64,000 nucleotides of DNA from Microbacterium sp. CSI-V (GTDB lineage Bacteria > Actinomycetota > Actinomycetes > Actinomycetales > Microbacteriaceae): the NCBI RefSeq assembly GCF_001984105.1, contig NZ_MTQM01000007.1, positions 372,001 to 436,000 of the forward strand. Direction: 5' to 3'. Of the stretch, positions 34,134 through 43,984 are shown one piece after another. Every line of letters starts with the position of its first letter. The stretch's first letter is position 1. The notes under the pieces were generated by a model. It made no database searches, had not been told where the DNA came from, and saw only the letters and a program-made list of their open reading frames with translations. The position numbers were made by a program, and so were the translations under genes.

Positions 34134-34916
34134 ATGGCATCCACCGTCATCGAGACCGTCGACACCTCCGACGAGGTCGAGCAGACCCCCGAGGACACGG
34201 GGATCCAGTCGTTCCTGGTCACGTTCAACATCCGCCGGTTCGACCCCGAGGTCGACGACGAGCCCCGCTGGGTCGACTACGACGTGGAGCTGTACTCCAC
34301 CGATCGCGTGCTCGACGCCCTGCACAAGATCAAGTGGGAGAAGGACGGTTCGCTGTCGTTCCGCCGCTCGTGCGCGCACGGCATCTGCGGATCGGATGCC
34401 ATGCGCATCAACGGCCGCAACCGCTTGGCCTGCAAGACGCTGATCAAGGATCTCGACATCTCGCAGCCGATCTACGTCGAGGCGATCAAGGGCCTGCCGC
34501 TCGAGAAGGACCTCATCGTCGACATGGAGCCGTTCTTCGCCTCCTACCGCGAGGTGCAGCCCTTCCTCATCGCGAACAGCAAGCCGACCCCCGGCAAGGA
34601 GCGCATCCAGTCGATCGTCGACCGCGAGGTCTTCGACGACACGACGAAGTGCATCCTGTGCGCCGCGTGCACCTCGTCGTGCCCCGTGTTCTGGACCGAC
34701 GGCCAGTACTTCGGACCGGCCGCGATCGTCAACGCGCACCGCTTCATCTTCGACTCGCGCGACGACGCCGGCGACGTGCGTCTCGACATCCTCAACGACA
34801 AGGAAGGCGTGTGGCGCTGCCGCACGACCTTCAACTGCACCGAGGCGTGCCCCCGCGGTATCGAGGTCACCAAGGCCATCGCCGAGGTCAAGCAGGCGGT
34901 CCTCCGCGGCCGCTGA
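34134..34916 (+). CDS. sdhB: Succinate dehydrogenase iron-sulfur subunit
   Basis: About 260 residues from ATG 34134, one base after the sdhA stop; GAGAGGAAG in the sdhA end is the ribosome site. The 2Fe-2S ligands are in SCAHGICGSDAM and RLACKTL; the 4Fe-4S and 3Fe-4S ligands are in CILCAACTSSCPVFW and TTFNCTEACPRGIE. It carries electrons from SdhA to the membrane quinone site. Last gene of the operon, ended by a UUCG-loop terminator. Confidence 0.96.
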   Translation: MASTVIETVDTSDEVEQTPEDTGIQSFLVTFNIRRFDPEVDDEPRWVDYDVELYSTDRVLDALHKIKWEKDGSLSFRRSCAHGICGSDAMRINGRNRLACKTLIKDLDISQPIYVEAIKGLPLEKDLIVDMEPFFASYREVQPFLIANSKPTPGKERIQSIVDREVFDDTTKCILCAACTSSCPVFWTDGQYFGPAAIVNAHRFIFDSRDDAGDVRLDILNDKEGVWRCRTTFNCTEACPRGIEVTKAIAEVKQAVLRGR

Positions 34917-34926
34917 GTTCCTCTCG

Positions 34927-34961
34927 CGAACGGCGGGTGCGCTTCGGCGCCCCGCCGTTCG
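34927..34961 (+). terminator. Strong terminator of the sdh operon
   Basis: CGAACGGCGGG (34927-34937) pairs with CCCGCCGTTCG (34951-34961); an inner GCGC/GCGC stem closes a TTCG tetraloop, with one bulged T. A short T-containing tract (GTCTTGC) follows. Confidence 0.75.
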
Positions 34962-35040
34962 GCGTCTTGCGTGGGAACACGGCGTCGCGGGGCCGGAACC
35001 GCTCGCCGGCCGCGGCCGAGAGCGACCGGCATCCATTCAC

Positions 35041-35046
35041 TAGGCT
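35041..35046 (+). promoter_or_regulatory. Leaderless -10 box of the YihY gene
   Basis: TAGGCT, six bases, GTG at 35053. Confidence 0.6.
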
Positions 35047-35052
35047 CGAACG

Positions 35053-36252
35053 GTGACCGACAGCCGCCACGACCCCCGACCGCTGCCCGGTGCGGCGTCG
35101 GAGGACACCTCGTTGCGCGACCGGTTCGATGCAGCCCAGGCGGCCGTGCGCGAGCGTCTCGATGAACCGCTCGCCCGCGCGGCGAAGCTCGCGCAGCTGT
35201 TCCCGGTGCGGGTGTGGCGTCATTTCCTCCGGCACAACGGATTCCTGCTCGCGGCCGGCATGAGCTATCAGGGCTTGTTCGCGGTATTCTCCGCGCTCTA
35301 CCTCGCCTTCGCCAGCGTCGGCATCTGGCTGGGCGGAAGCAAGGAGGCAATCGACGGACTCATCCGCATCGTCAACAGCTACATTCCCGGGATCATCAGC
35401 GACACCGGCCTGATCAAGCCCGAGCAGGTCGAGGCCGTCGCGCAGGACAGCGGCAGGCTTCTCGGTGTCACCGGCGGCTTCGCCGGCGTGGTCGTCATCT
35501 GGACCACCATCGGGTTCGTCACCTTCACCCGGCGCGCGGTGCGCGACACCTTCGGGCTGCCGTTCGACCTGCGGAACTACGTGCTGCTGAAGGCCCGGGA
35601 TTTCGTCGCGTCGCTGTTGTTCGGCGTCTCCCTGCTGGTGGGTGCGCTTCTGGGTTCCATCACCACGGGTGCCGTCGACCTCGTCTTCGGGTGGATCGGG
35701 TGGACGCGCGAGACCGAGTGGTGGTCGCTCGGGGCGCGAGGGGTGTCGCTCGTGGTCGCCTTCGGCGTGAACACCCTGGCGCTCGGGTCGCTGTTCCGGT
35801 TCCTCACGGGCACCGTGCTGCCCTGGCGGCGGATCTGGCCGGGCGCCCTGGTGGGTTCGGCGGGGCTCGTGCTCCTTCAGGTGGGGGCGGGCTTCCTGTT
35901 CGTCTACACGCCCTCCAACCCGTTGCTCGCGACCTTCACGGTGCTGATCGGTTTCCTCCTGTGGTTCCGCCTCGTGGGGATCGTGATCCTCGTCGCCGCG
36001 GCGTGGATCGCCGTCGCCGCGCAGGATCGAGACGTACCGCTGCGCTCTCCCGAGGACCGTCGCGCCATGGAGCAGACTGCCCTGGTCATCGCCGCCCAGG
36101 TTGCGGTGCGAACGGCAGAGGAGACCGCGGCTCTCTCCCGGTGGCCTCGCCGATGGATCGCCCGGCGCCGGCTGCGCGCCGCCCGGGCGCACCTGGCACG
36201 GGTGGAGGCGGAGCTTCCCGCTCCGCGTCGGCAGACGCTGCTGCTGGACTGA
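35053..36252 (+). CDS. YihY/UPF0761-type inner-membrane protein (formerly RNase BN)
   Basis: 399 residues. A polar N-terminus of about 60 residues, then six hydrophobic segments with the family landmarks LLAAGMSYQGLFAVFSALY near the first helix and LRNYVLLKARDFVASLLFG. The C-terminal 70 residues are Arg/Ala-rich and soluble. The family was once called RNase BN but that activity belongs to another protein; its true role is unknown. It is monocistronic by promoter evidence. Confidence 0.88.
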   Translation: MTDSRHDPRPLPGAASEDTSLRDRFDAAQAAVRERLDEPLARAAKLAQLFPVRVWRHFLRHNGFLLAAGMSYQGLFAVFSALYLAFASVGIWLGGSKEAIDGLIRIVNSYIPGIISDTGLIKPEQVEAVAQDSGRLLGVTGGFAGVVVIWTTIGFVTFTRRAVRDTFGLPFDLRNYVLLKARDFVASLLFGVSLLVGALLGSITTGAVDLVFGWIGWTRETEWWSLGARGVSLVVAFGVNTLALGSLFRFLTGTVLPWRRIWPGALVGSAGLVLLQVGAGFLFVYTPSNPLLATFTVLIGFLLWFRLVGIVILVAAAWIAVAAQDRDVPLRSPEDRRAMEQTALVIAAQVAVRTAEETAALSRWPRRWIARRRLRAARAHLARVEAELPAPRRQTLLLD

Positions 36253-36315
36253 GCGTCCGGGTCGCCGCGGGCGGGCCCGGCGGCCGCCGCCGGGTCCCGT
36301 GTCGGAGGCCCGGGC

Positions 36316-36321
36316 TACGCT
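36316..36321 (+). promoter_or_regulatory. Leaderless -10 box of xthA
   Basis: TACGCT, six bases, GTG at 36328. Confidence 0.6.
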
Positions 36322-36327
36322 CGACGG

Positions 36328-37176
36328 GTGGCTCGTTCCGTACGCATCGTCTCCGTCAACGTCAATGGCATCCGCGCCGCCGTCCGCAAGGGCATGATCG
36401 AGTGGCTCGACGCCTCGGGCGCCGACATCCTCGCTCTTCAGGAGGTGCGCGCGACGGCCGACCAGCTCGCCGAGGCCCTCCCGGGGTGGCAGATCGTGAA
36501 CGACGAGGCGCTGCAGAAGGGCCGCGCCGGCGTCGCGATCGTCAGCCGGCTCCCCGGCGTCGAGACCCGCACCCACCTCGGACCCGAGCCGCTGGACGCC
36601 TCGGGACGCTGGATCGAGACCGACTTCGCCATCGACGGCGAGACCCTGACCGTCGTGAGCGCCTACGTGCACAGCGGCGAGGTCGACACCCCGAAGCAGG
36701 AGGCGAAGTGGCTCTTCCTTGATGCCATGGAGGCGCGTCTCGCCGAACTCGCGGCCACGCAGCCGCTCGCCGTCGTCATGGGCGACCTGAACGTCGGACA
36801 CCGCGAGCTCGACATCAAGAACTGGCGGGGCAACCGCAAGAACGCCGGGTTCCTGCCCCGTGAGCGCGCCTACTTCGACCGGTTCTTCGGCCCCGCCGGC
36901 GAACAGGTCGAGGGTGCCGACGGCTCGACCGGTCGCGGCCTCGGATGGGTCGACGTCGGCCGTCGCCACGCCGGCGAGGTCGAGGGACCGTACACGTGGT
37001 GGTCGATGCGCGGGAAGGCGTTCGACAACGACTCGGGGTGGCGAATCGACTACCACGTCGTGACCCCCGCCCTGGCGGAGCGGGTCACCGACTACCGCGT
37101 CGACCGCGCACCGTCCTACGACACCCGGTGGAGCGACCACTCCCCCGTCATCGCGGACTACACGCTGGGCCTCTGA
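36328..37176 (+). CDS. xthA: Exodeoxyribonuclease III / AP endonuclease
   Basis: 282 residues. Endonuclease/exonuclease/phosphatase fold with VNVNGIRAAVRKG, metal Glu in LALQEVRA, GRAGVAIVSR, VVMGDLNVGHRELDIKN and the terminal SDHSPVIADY. It cuts DNA at abasic sites and trims 3' ends in base excision repair. A DNA glycosylase of the same pathway lies 1.8 kb downstream. The GTG start is fixed by the -10 box six bases upstream. Confidence 0.93.
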   Translation: MARSVRIVSVNVNGIRAAVRKGMIEWLDASGADILALQEVRATADQLAEALPGWQIVNDEALQKGRAGVAIVSRLPGVETRTHLGPEPLDASGRWIETDFAIDGETLTVVSAYVHSGEVDTPKQEAKWLFLDAMEARLAELAATQPLAVVMGDLNVGHRELDIKNWRGNRKNAGFLPRERAYFDRFFGPAGEQVEGADGSTGRGLGWVDVGRRHAGEVEGPYTWWSMRGKAFDNDSGWRIDYHVVTPALAERVTDYRVDRAPSYDTRWSDHSPVIADYTLGL

Positions 37177-37218
37177 GCGGCGCGGGTCGCCGGACACGTT
37201 CCCCATGTCGCGGCGGCC

Positions 37219-38235
<1,017 letters not shown>

Positions 38236-38257
38236 CGCGGCGCGGGGAGCCCCCCGA

Positions 38258-38263
38258 TAGCGT
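38258..38263 (+). promoter_or_regulatory. Leaderless -10 box of the GNAT gene
   Basis: TAGCGT, six bases, ATG at 38270. Confidence 0.6.
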
Positions 38264-38269
38264 GGGCGG

Positions 38270-38833
38270 ATGGAACCCGACCACCTGCAGACGCCTCGGC
38301 TGGAACTCTCGGCCCCGGCCAACGCCGACGTCGCGGCGATCCACGCCGCGTGCCAGGATGCCGACCTGCAGCGCTACACCACCGTGCCGTCGCCGTACCT
38401 CGTCGAGGACGCCGAGCGTTTCGTCGCGCTGACGGCCGAATGGTGGTCGGACGGCACGCAGCCGACGTGGGCGATCCGTCGCGACGGCCGCCTCGCCGGG
38501 ATGATCGGGCTGGCGAAGCTCGACACCGGGGCACCCGAGATCGGCTACTGGATCGCCCGCGACGCGCGACGGCAGAACATCGCGGTCGAGGCGGGGACCG
38601 CGGTGATCGACTGGGCGTTCGCCGATGACCGGCCCGCGGTCGAGCGCATCGAGTGGCGTGCCGTGGTCGGCAACCTCGGCTCGGCCCGGATCGCGCGGCG
38701 CCTCGGCTTCCGGTACGAGGGTCTGCTGCGGCAGGCCCACGTCAACAGCCTCGGGCGCGCCGACCTCTGGATCGGCGGTCTGCTCCGACACGACGAGCGA
38801 ACCCCGCAGGACTGGCCGCTCGACCTCGGTTAG
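38270..38833 (+). CDS. GNAT-family N-acetyltransferase (RimJ/RimL-like)
   Basis: 187 residues. LQTPRLELSAPANADVAAIHAA opens the domain as in RimJ/RimL proteins; EIGYWIARDARRQNIAVEAG is the acetyl-CoA region and NLGSARIARRLGFRYEGLLRQ is the C-terminal signature. Such enzymes acetylate protein N-termini or small amines; the substrate is unknown. It stands alone with a leaderless promoter, upstream of a large palindrome. Confidence 0.88.
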   Translation: MEPDHLQTPRLELSAPANADVAAIHAACQDADLQRYTTVPSPYLVEDAERFVALTAEWWSDGTQPTWAIRRDGRLAGMIGLAKLDTGAPEIGYWIARDARRQNIAVEAGTAVIDWAFADDRPAVERIEWRAVVGNLGSARIARRLGFRYEGLLRQAHVNSLGRADLWIGGLLRHDERTPQDWPLDLG

Positions 38834-38846
38834 CCCGCGGCGAGGT

Positions 38847-38904
38847 CGAGTGTCCAAGACACGCCGCGTCGCGCCGGGCGCATGCGGCGTGTCTTGGACA
38901 CTCG
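38847..38904. repeat. Intergenic palindrome, family A copy 2
   Basis: A perfect 21-bp inverted repeat: 38847-38867 (contains GTCCAAGACACGC) and 38884-38904, with a 16-base loop. Outer arm identical to copy 1 at 21435-21481; the innermost bases differ but stay paired. It follows the GNAT gene. Confidence 0.85.
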
Positions 38905-38961
38905 GTGGGGCGGGGTGGGCGGGGGCGCGGCAAGGGCCTGTCGCATGTCGGTGACGGATGC

Positions 38962-38967
38962 CACGAT
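38962..38967 (+). promoter_or_regulatory. Probable leaderless -10 box of the glycosylase
   Basis: CACGAT, six bases, ATG at 38974. A weaker hexamer at the usual spacing. Confidence 0.4.
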
Positions 38968-38973
38968 GGCTGC

Positions 38974-39837
38974 ATGCCCGAGATGCCCGAGGTCGAAGGA
39001 CTCGTCGAGTTTCTGCGCGGCCGCGTGACGGGGCTGACGTTCACGAAGGCGAGTGTGTCCGCCATCAGCGCGTTGAAGACCTACGACCCGCCCATCGACG
39101 CGCTCGTCGGCTCGGCCGTCACGGGGGTCGAACGTCACGGCAAGTTCGTCGACGTCGCCACCCACGGTGGCATCCATCTGGTGTTCCACCTCGCCAAGGC
39201 GGGTTGGCTGCGGTGGTACGACGCGCTCCCCTCGACCCTCATCAAGCCGGGGAAGACGCCGATCGCGCTGCGGATCGGGTTCGACGACGGATCGGGCTTC
39301 GACCTGACCGAAGCGGGGACGAAGAAGTCGCTCGCCGTCTACGCCGTCCGCTCCCCCGCCGACGTGCCGGGCATTGCCCGACTCGGCCCCGACCCCCTCG
39401 ACGACACGCTCGATCGCGACGCGTTCGCCGCGCTGCTCGCCGGGCGCCGCACGCAGATCAAGGGCGTCCTGCGCGACCAGTCGATCATCGCGGGCGTCGG
39501 CAACGCCTACTCCGACGAGATCCTGCACGCGGCGAAGATGTCGCCGTACGCGCTGGCCGCCAACCTCACGCAGCCCGAGATCGACACGCTCTACGCCGCG
39601 ATGATCAGCACCCTGACCGAGGCGATCGACACCGCGCGCGGCAAGCCCCCGGCCGACCTGAAGGATGCCAAGCGGCGGGGCATGCGCGTGCACGGCCGGC
39701 GCGGCGAGGCGTGCCCGGTGTGCGGCGACGAGGTACGGAGCGTCTTCTTCGCCGACAACTCCCTCGAGTACTGCCCGACCTGTCAGACCGGCGGCAAGAT
39801 CCTCGCCGACCGACGTCTGTCGCGCCTGCTCAAATAG
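38974..39837 (+). CDS. Fpg/Nei-family DNA glycosylase
   Basis: 287 residues from ATG 38974, required because the catalytic residues are Pro2 and Glu3 (MPEMPEVEG). The Lys region is VERHGKFVDV, the helix-two-turn-helix is GVGNAYSDEILHAAKMSP and the zinc finger is CPVCGDEV...YCPTCQTGGK. It removes oxidised bases and nicks DNA. Whether it prefers 8-oxoguanine (Fpg) or pyrimidines (Nei) cannot be decided by eye. A longer frame upstream crosses a palindrome and is not coding. Confidence 0.92.
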   Translation: MPEMPEVEGLVEFLRGRVTGLTFTKASVSAISALKTYDPPIDALVGSAVTGVERHGKFVDVATHGGIHLVFHLAKAGWLRWYDALPSTLIKPGKTPIALRIGFDDGSGFDLTEAGTKKSLAVYAVRSPADVPGIARLGPDPLDDTLDRDAFAALLAGRRTQIKGVLRDQSIIAGVGNAYSDEILHAAKMSPYALAANLTQPEIDTLYAAMISTLTEAIDTARGKPPADLKDAKRRGMRVHGRRGEACPVCGDEVRSVFFADNSLEYCPTCQTGGKILADRRLSRLLK

Positions 39838-39888
39838 CACGATTTCGCCGTGAGTCGGCGGGAATGAATCCGTGTCGGCGGTGTTGAT

Positions 39889-39894
39889 TAGACT
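39889..39894 (+). promoter_or_regulatory. -10 box of the riboflavin operon
   Basis: TAGACT, with transcription predicted about 39901, eight bases before the riboswitch. No clear -35 element. Confidence 0.45.
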
Positions 39895-39908
39895 TCGACC
39901 AAGCAATA

Positions 39909-40053
39909 CGTGCTCCGGGGTCGGTGGGAATCCGAACCGGCGGTGACAGTCCGCGAACCCCTCCGCTCCGGCGGTGGGGCCGATCCGGTGGAATTCCGGA
40001 ACCGACGGTGATGAGGCGAGAGATCTCCTCTAGTCCGGATAGGAGGCAGCACG
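39909..40053 (+). ncRNA. FMN riboswitch (RFN element)
   Basis: The P1 stem CGTGCT (39909-39914) pairs with AGCACG (40048-40053). Conserved RFN blocks are present: CTCCGGGGTCGGTGGGAA near the 5' end, CCGGCGGTGACAGTCCGCGA, GTGGAATTCCGGAACCGACG and TAGTCCGGATAGGAGG before the closing stem. It lies 62 bases before ribD and controls the whole rib operon in response to FMN. A terminator or ribosome-masking hairpin in the expression platform is not obvious. Confidence 0.93.
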
Positions 40054-40115
40054 GTCGGCGCGCCGCGCCGTGCCACCCTGCGCTCCTGCCCCGTCACGAG
40101 GGGAAGGACAGGGAA

Positions 40116-41147
40116 ATGGCATCCGCCGCCGAAACATACGCCATGCGCCGCGCGCTGCGTCTCGCGCGGAACGGTCCCCGCGGCCTCAACCCGCAGGTCG
40201 GCGCCGTGATCCTCTCCCCCGCAGGCGACGTGCTCGCCGAGGGTTACCACCGCGGTGCGGGCACCGCCCACGCGGAGGTCGACGCGCTCTCGAAGCTCAC
40301 GCCCGGCGAAGCCCGCGGTGCGACCGCGGTCGTCACGCTCGAGCCCTGCAACCACACCGGACGCACCGGTCCGTGCGCCGTCGCCCTGCTCGAGGCCGGG
40401 GTCGCCCGGGTCGTGTACGCCCTCGACGACCCGACCGACGCGGCGGCGGGCGGAGCAGACCGTCTCCGCCACGGCGGCGTCGATGTGGAGTCCGGGCTGG
40501 AACGCGATGCCGCGGAGGAGCTCATCCGCGGCTGGGTGCACCTCCAGCGCACCGGCCGCCCGCGGGTGACCGTGAAGTGGGCGCAGAGCCTCGACGGCCG
40601 CGCCGCCGCGGACGACGGATCGAGCCAGTGGATCACCGGTCCCGCCGCGCGCCGCGACGTGCACGATCGCCGCGCGGCCGCCGACGCGATCCTCGCCGGC
40701 ACCGGCACGGTGATCGCCGACGACCCGGCCCTCACCGCGCGGGACGCGGACGGCGCACTCCTCGAACGCCAGCCGATCCCGGTGGTCGTCGGCGAGACCG
40801 AGGTCCCGGCGGATGCCGCCGTCCGCCGCCACCCGCGCGAAGCGCTGTTCTTCCCGACCCGCGACCTCGGCGCGATCCTCGACGACCTCGGCGGACGTGG
40901 CATCCAGACCGTGTTCGTCGAGGGCGGTCCCACCCTCGAGAGTGCGCTGGTGCGCGAGGGGCTGGCCGACGAGGTGCTCGTCTACCTCTCCCCCGTCCTG
41001 CTCGGCGGCTCGCGGCTCGCGCTCGGCGACCTCGGCGTCCCCGACATCGCCTCGGCCCGTCGGCTCGAGGTCGCCTCCATCGACATCTTCGGCGACGACA
41101 TCCGCGTCGTCGCCCGTCCCGTCCACGACACCCAGGGAGATTCCTGA
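40116..41147 (+). CDS. ribD: Bifunctional riboflavin deaminase-reductase
   Basis: About 343 residues from ATG 40116 with GGGGAAGGACAGGG upstream. The deaminase half has HAEVDAL and PCNHTGRTGPC (zinc ligands). The reductase half has KWAQSLDGRAAADDGSSQWI, ADAILAGTGTVIADDP and FVEGGPTLESAL. It converts the first pyrimidine intermediate of riboflavin synthesis in two steps. Controlled by the upstream FMN riboswitch. TGATG junction with ribE. Confidence 0.95.
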   Translation: MASAAETYAMRRALRLARNGPRGLNPQVGAVILSPAGDVLAEGYHRGAGTAHAEVDALSKLTPGEARGATAVVTLEPCNHTGRTGPCAVALLEAGVARVVYALDDPTDAAAGGADRLRHGGVDVESGLERDAAEELIRGWVHLQRTGRPRVTVKWAQSLDGRAAADDGSSQWITGPAARRDVHDRRAAADAILAGTGTVIADDPALTARDADGALLERQPIPVVVGETEVPADAAVRRHPREALFFPTRDLGAILDDLGGRGIQTVFVEGGPTLESALVREGLADEVLVYLSPVLLGGSRLALGDLGVPDIASARRLEVASIDIFGDDIRVVARPVHDTQGDS

Positions 41148-41803
41148 TGTTCACCGGAATCGTCGAAGAGATCGGCGAGATCACCGCGGTCGAACCCGCC
41201 GGCGACGGCGTGCGCGTGACCGTGAAGGCCCCGCTCTCCGTATCGGATGCCGGCCATGGCGACTCGATCTCGGTCAGCGGCGTGTGCCTCACCGTGGTCG
41301 ACCAGGGCACCGACTGGTTCACCGCCGACGTCATGAAGCAGACGCTCGACATGTCGACGCTCGCGAATGTCGGCGCGGGGCGTCCCGTCAACCTCGAGCG
41401 CGCGACCGCCGCGCACGGCCGCCTCGGTGGCCACATCGTGCAGGGCCACATCGACGGCACGGGTGTCGTTCGCGAGGTGCGTCCGGGCGCGCAGTGGAGC
41501 GTGGTGCGCATCGGCATCCCGGCCCAGCTCGCCCCGCTCGTGGTCGATAAGGGCTCCATCGCGATCGACGGCGTCTCGCTGACCGTCAGTGCGGTGAGCG
41601 AGGCCGGCGACCCCGAGCCCTGGCTCGAGGTGTCGCTGATCCCCGAGACCCTCGAGGCGACGACGCTCGGTCGCGCCGAGGCGGGCACTCCCGTGAACCT
41701 CGAGACCGACATCCTGGCCCGGCACGTGCAGCGCATGCTGGCCTTCCGCAGTACCGAGAACCCCGCGGCCCCCGCCGCGACGACCGAGAGGGGCTCCGCA
41801 TGA
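41147..41803 (+). CDS. ribE: Riboflavin synthase alpha chain
   Basis: About 218 residues. Two lumazine-binding repeats: MFTGIVEEIGEI and SVSGVCLTVVD...VNLERA in the first, GHIVQGHIDGTG and SIAIDGVSLTV...VNLETDILARHV in the second. It joins two dimethylribityllumazine molecules to form riboflavin. Start shares a base with the ribD stop; end overlaps ribBA by ATGA. Confidence 0.95.
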   Translation: MFTGIVEEIGEITAVEPAGDGVRVTVKAPLSVSDAGHGDSISVSGVCLTVVDQGTDWFTADVMKQTLDMSTLANVGAGRPVNLERATAAHGRLGGHIVQGHIDGTGVVREVRPGAQWSVVRIGIPAQLAPLVVDKGSIAIDGVSLTVSAVSEAGDPEPWLEVSLIPETLEATTLGRAEAGTPVNLETDILARHVQRMLAFRSTENPAAPAATTERGSA

Positions 41804-43068
41804 GCCTGTCCACCATCCCCGAGGCCCTCGAGGCCCTCCGTGCCGGACGCCCGATCCTCGTCGCGGACGACGAGAACCGTGAGAACGAGGGCGACGTCAT
41901 CATCTCGGCGCAGCTCGCGACCCCCGAGTGGCTGGCGTGGACCGTGCGCTGGTCCAGCGGCTACGTCTGCGCGCCCATGCCGGCCGACTGGGCCGACCGT
42001 CTCGATCTCCCCCCGATGGTCGAGGTCAATCAGGACGCGCGCGGCACCGCCTACACGGTGAGCGTCGACGCGGCGTCGGGCGTGACGACGGGCATCAGCG
42101 CCGCCGACCGCGCGCACACGCTCAACGTCCTCGCCGACCCCGAGTCCGTGCCGACGAGCCTCATCCGTCCCGGCCACGTGCTGCCCCTGCGCGCCGTCGA
42201 CGGCGGCGTGCGCGAGCGCGCGGGCCACACCGAGGCGGCCGTGGACTTCATGCGCCTGGCCGGCCTCGAGCCGGTGGGCGCGATCGCCGAGGTGGTGGCC
42301 GAGGACGGCAGCATGATGCGCCTCCCGGGCCTCATCGAGCTCGGCGAGCGCGACGGCATCCCGGTCGTGACGATCGAGCAGCTCGTCGCGTACCTGAACG
42401 AGACCGAGCCGGTCGAGGCGACCCCGGTCCCCCGCCGCCGCGTGAGTCTGCGGGCCGAGGCGAACGTGCCGACCTCCCACGGGACGTTCCGCTTCCTCGC
42501 CTACAAGGACCGCATCACCGGCACCGACCACATCGCGGTCGTCTCGGGCGAGATCACCGACGAGGCTCCGCTGGTGCGCGTGCACTCGGAGTGCCTCACG
42601 GGCGAGGCGTTCGGCTCGCTCAAGTGCGAGTGCGGTCCCCAGCTGGATGCCGCGCTGGACACGATCGACCGCGAGGGCGGCATCGTGATCTACATGCGCG
42701 GCCACGAGGGTCGCGGCATCGGTCTCATCAACAAGCTCCGCGCGTACAGCCTGCAGGAGCGGGGCCTGGACACGGTGGATGCCAATCTCGCGCTGGGCCT
42801 CCCCGCCGACGCGCGCGATTACGCCGCCGCGGCCGGCATCCTCACCGACCTCGGTGTGGAGCAGGTGCGCCTGCTGACCAACAACACCGACAAGGTGGCG
42901 CAGCTGCGCAGCTTCGGCCTCGACGTCGTCGAGCAGGTCCCCTTGCTCGTGGGCGTCGGCCCCAACAACCACCAGTACCTCGAGACGAAGCGCGACCGGA
43001 TGGGTCACGTCATCGACGAGGACGAGCTGCGCGATGCACTCGCGCACATGAAGGAAGGACTCGTCTGA
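41800..43068 (+). CDS. ribBA: Fused DHBP synthase and GTP cyclohydrolase II
   Basis: 422 residues. The N-terminal half (1-205) has DDENRENEGDVIISA, RPGHVLPLRA and RAGHTEAAVDFMRLAG of dihydroxybutanone phosphate synthase. The C-terminal half has HSECLTGEAFGSLKCECGPQLD (zinc site) and MRGHEGRGIGL of GTP cyclohydrolase II. One protein therefore makes both riboflavin precursors. It overlaps ribE by four bases and shares one base with ribH. Confidence 0.96.
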   Translation: MSLSTIPEALEALRAGRPILVADDENRENEGDVIISAQLATPEWLAWTVRWSSGYVCAPMPADWADRLDLPPMVEVNQDARGTAYTVSVDAASGVTTGISAADRAHTLNVLADPESVPTSLIRPGHVLPLRAVDGGVRERAGHTEAAVDFMRLAGLEPVGAIAEVVAEDGSMMRLPGLIELGERDGIPVVTIEQLVAYLNETEPVEATPVPRRRVSLRAEANVPTSHGTFRFLAYKDRITGTDHIAVVSGEITDEAPLVRVHSECLTGEAFGSLKCECGPQLDAALDTIDREGGIVIYMRGHEGRGIGLINKLRAYSLQERGLDTVDANLALGLPADARDYAAAAGILTDLGVEQVRLLTNNTDKVAQLRSFGLDVVEQVPLLVGVGPNNHQYLETKRDRMGHVIDEDELRDALAHMKEGLV

Positions 43069-43541
43069 TGGCGGGAAGCGGAGCACCCGAGACCGGCGGC
43101 GTCGACGCGACGGGACTGAACGTCGTCGTCGTGGCCGGCACGTGGCACGAGGTCATCACCGACGGTCTGATCGCCGGAGCGAAGCGGGTCCTGGATGCCA
43201 CGGGCGCGACGTACCGCGTCGTGCGCGTGCCGGGTTCGTTCGAGCTGCCGGTCGCCGCCGTCGCGGCGTTCGAGGGCGGGGCCGACGCGGTCGTCGCGCT
43301 CGGCGTGATCATCCGCGGGGGGACCCCGCACTTCGAGTACGTCTCGTCGGCCGCGACCGACGGCCTGACCCGGGTCGCGATCGACGCCGGGAAGCCCGTC
43401 GGATTCGGCGTGCTGACCCTCGACGACGAGCAGCAGGGCCTCGACCGCGCCGGACTCGAGGGCTCCAAGGAGGACAAGGGCGCCGAGGCGGCAGACGCCG
43501 CCCTCCGCACCGCTCTGGTGCTGCGCGACCTGCGCGGCTGA
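43068..43541 (+). CDS. ribH: 6,7-Dimethyl-8-ribityllumazine synthase
   Basis: About 157 residues. VVVVAGTWHEVITDGLIAGA, VPGSFELPVA, LGVIIRGGTPHFEYV (catalytic His) and GVLTLDDEQQGLDRAG are family landmarks. It condenses the RibBA and RibD products. The family usually reads RGETPHF; here it is RGGTPHF. TGATG junction with ribBA, with AAGGAAGG as ribosome site. Confidence 0.94.
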   Translation: MAGSGAPETGGVDATGLNVVVVAGTWHEVITDGLIAGAKRVLDATGATYRVVRVPGSFELPVAAVAAFEGGADAVVALGVIIRGGTPHFEYVSSAATDGLTRVAIDAGKPVGFGVLTLDDEQQGLDRAGLEGSKEDKGAEAADAALRTALVLRDLRG

Positions 43542-43612
43542 CCGCGGTCCCGCACGGCGCGCCTCCCCTCGCGGTGAGGCGCGCCTTGCTGGCGGCGGGG
43601 GCACGGCATCCC

Positions 43613-43618
43613 TACCCT
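43613..43618 (+). promoter_or_regulatory. Leaderless -10 box
   Basis: TACCCT, six bases, ATG at 43625. It makes the small membrane gene separable from the rib operon. Confidence 0.5.
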
Positions 43619-43624
43619 GACCGT

Positions 43625-43978
43625 ATGGAGATCCTGCGTCACGTCATCGTCCTGGTTCATCTGATCGGGTTCGCCACGTTGTTCGGCGCCTGGATCGTCG
43701 AAGCCGTCTCGCGTCGCGTGCGCGTCACGCCGCTGATGAACTACGGTCTCCTCCTCTCGCTCCTCACGGGCCTGATCCTGGCCGCACCGTGGGGACTCGA
43801 ACACGACCTCAACTACGCGAAGATCGGCGTCAAGCTCGTCGTGCTCATCGTCATCGGTGCGCTGCTGGGCATCGGTTCGGCCCGGCAGAAGCGCACCGGC
43901 GCGGTGCCCCCGGTCCTGTTCTGGCTCGTCGGGCCCCTGACGGTGCTGAACGCCGCGCTCGCGGTCATCTGGCGCTGA
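43625..43978 (+). CDS. Small four-helix membrane protein of unknown function
   Basis: 117 residues with four predicted helices (about 3-24, 37-53, 62-81, 93-115). MEILRHVIVLVHLIGFATLFG and the Arg/Lys-rich loop SARQKRTG between helices 3 and 4 are the main marks. I do not recognise a catalytic motif. It has its own -10 box and is followed by a clear terminator; the nearness to riboflavin genes may be accidental. Confidence 0.8.
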   Translation: MEILRHVIVLVHLIGFATLFGAWIVEAVSRRVRVTPLMNYGLLLSLLTGLILAAPWGLEHDLNYAKIGVKLVVLIVIGALLGIGSARQKRTGAVPPVLFWLVGPLTVLNAALAVIWR

Positions 43979-43984
43979 CCCGCC

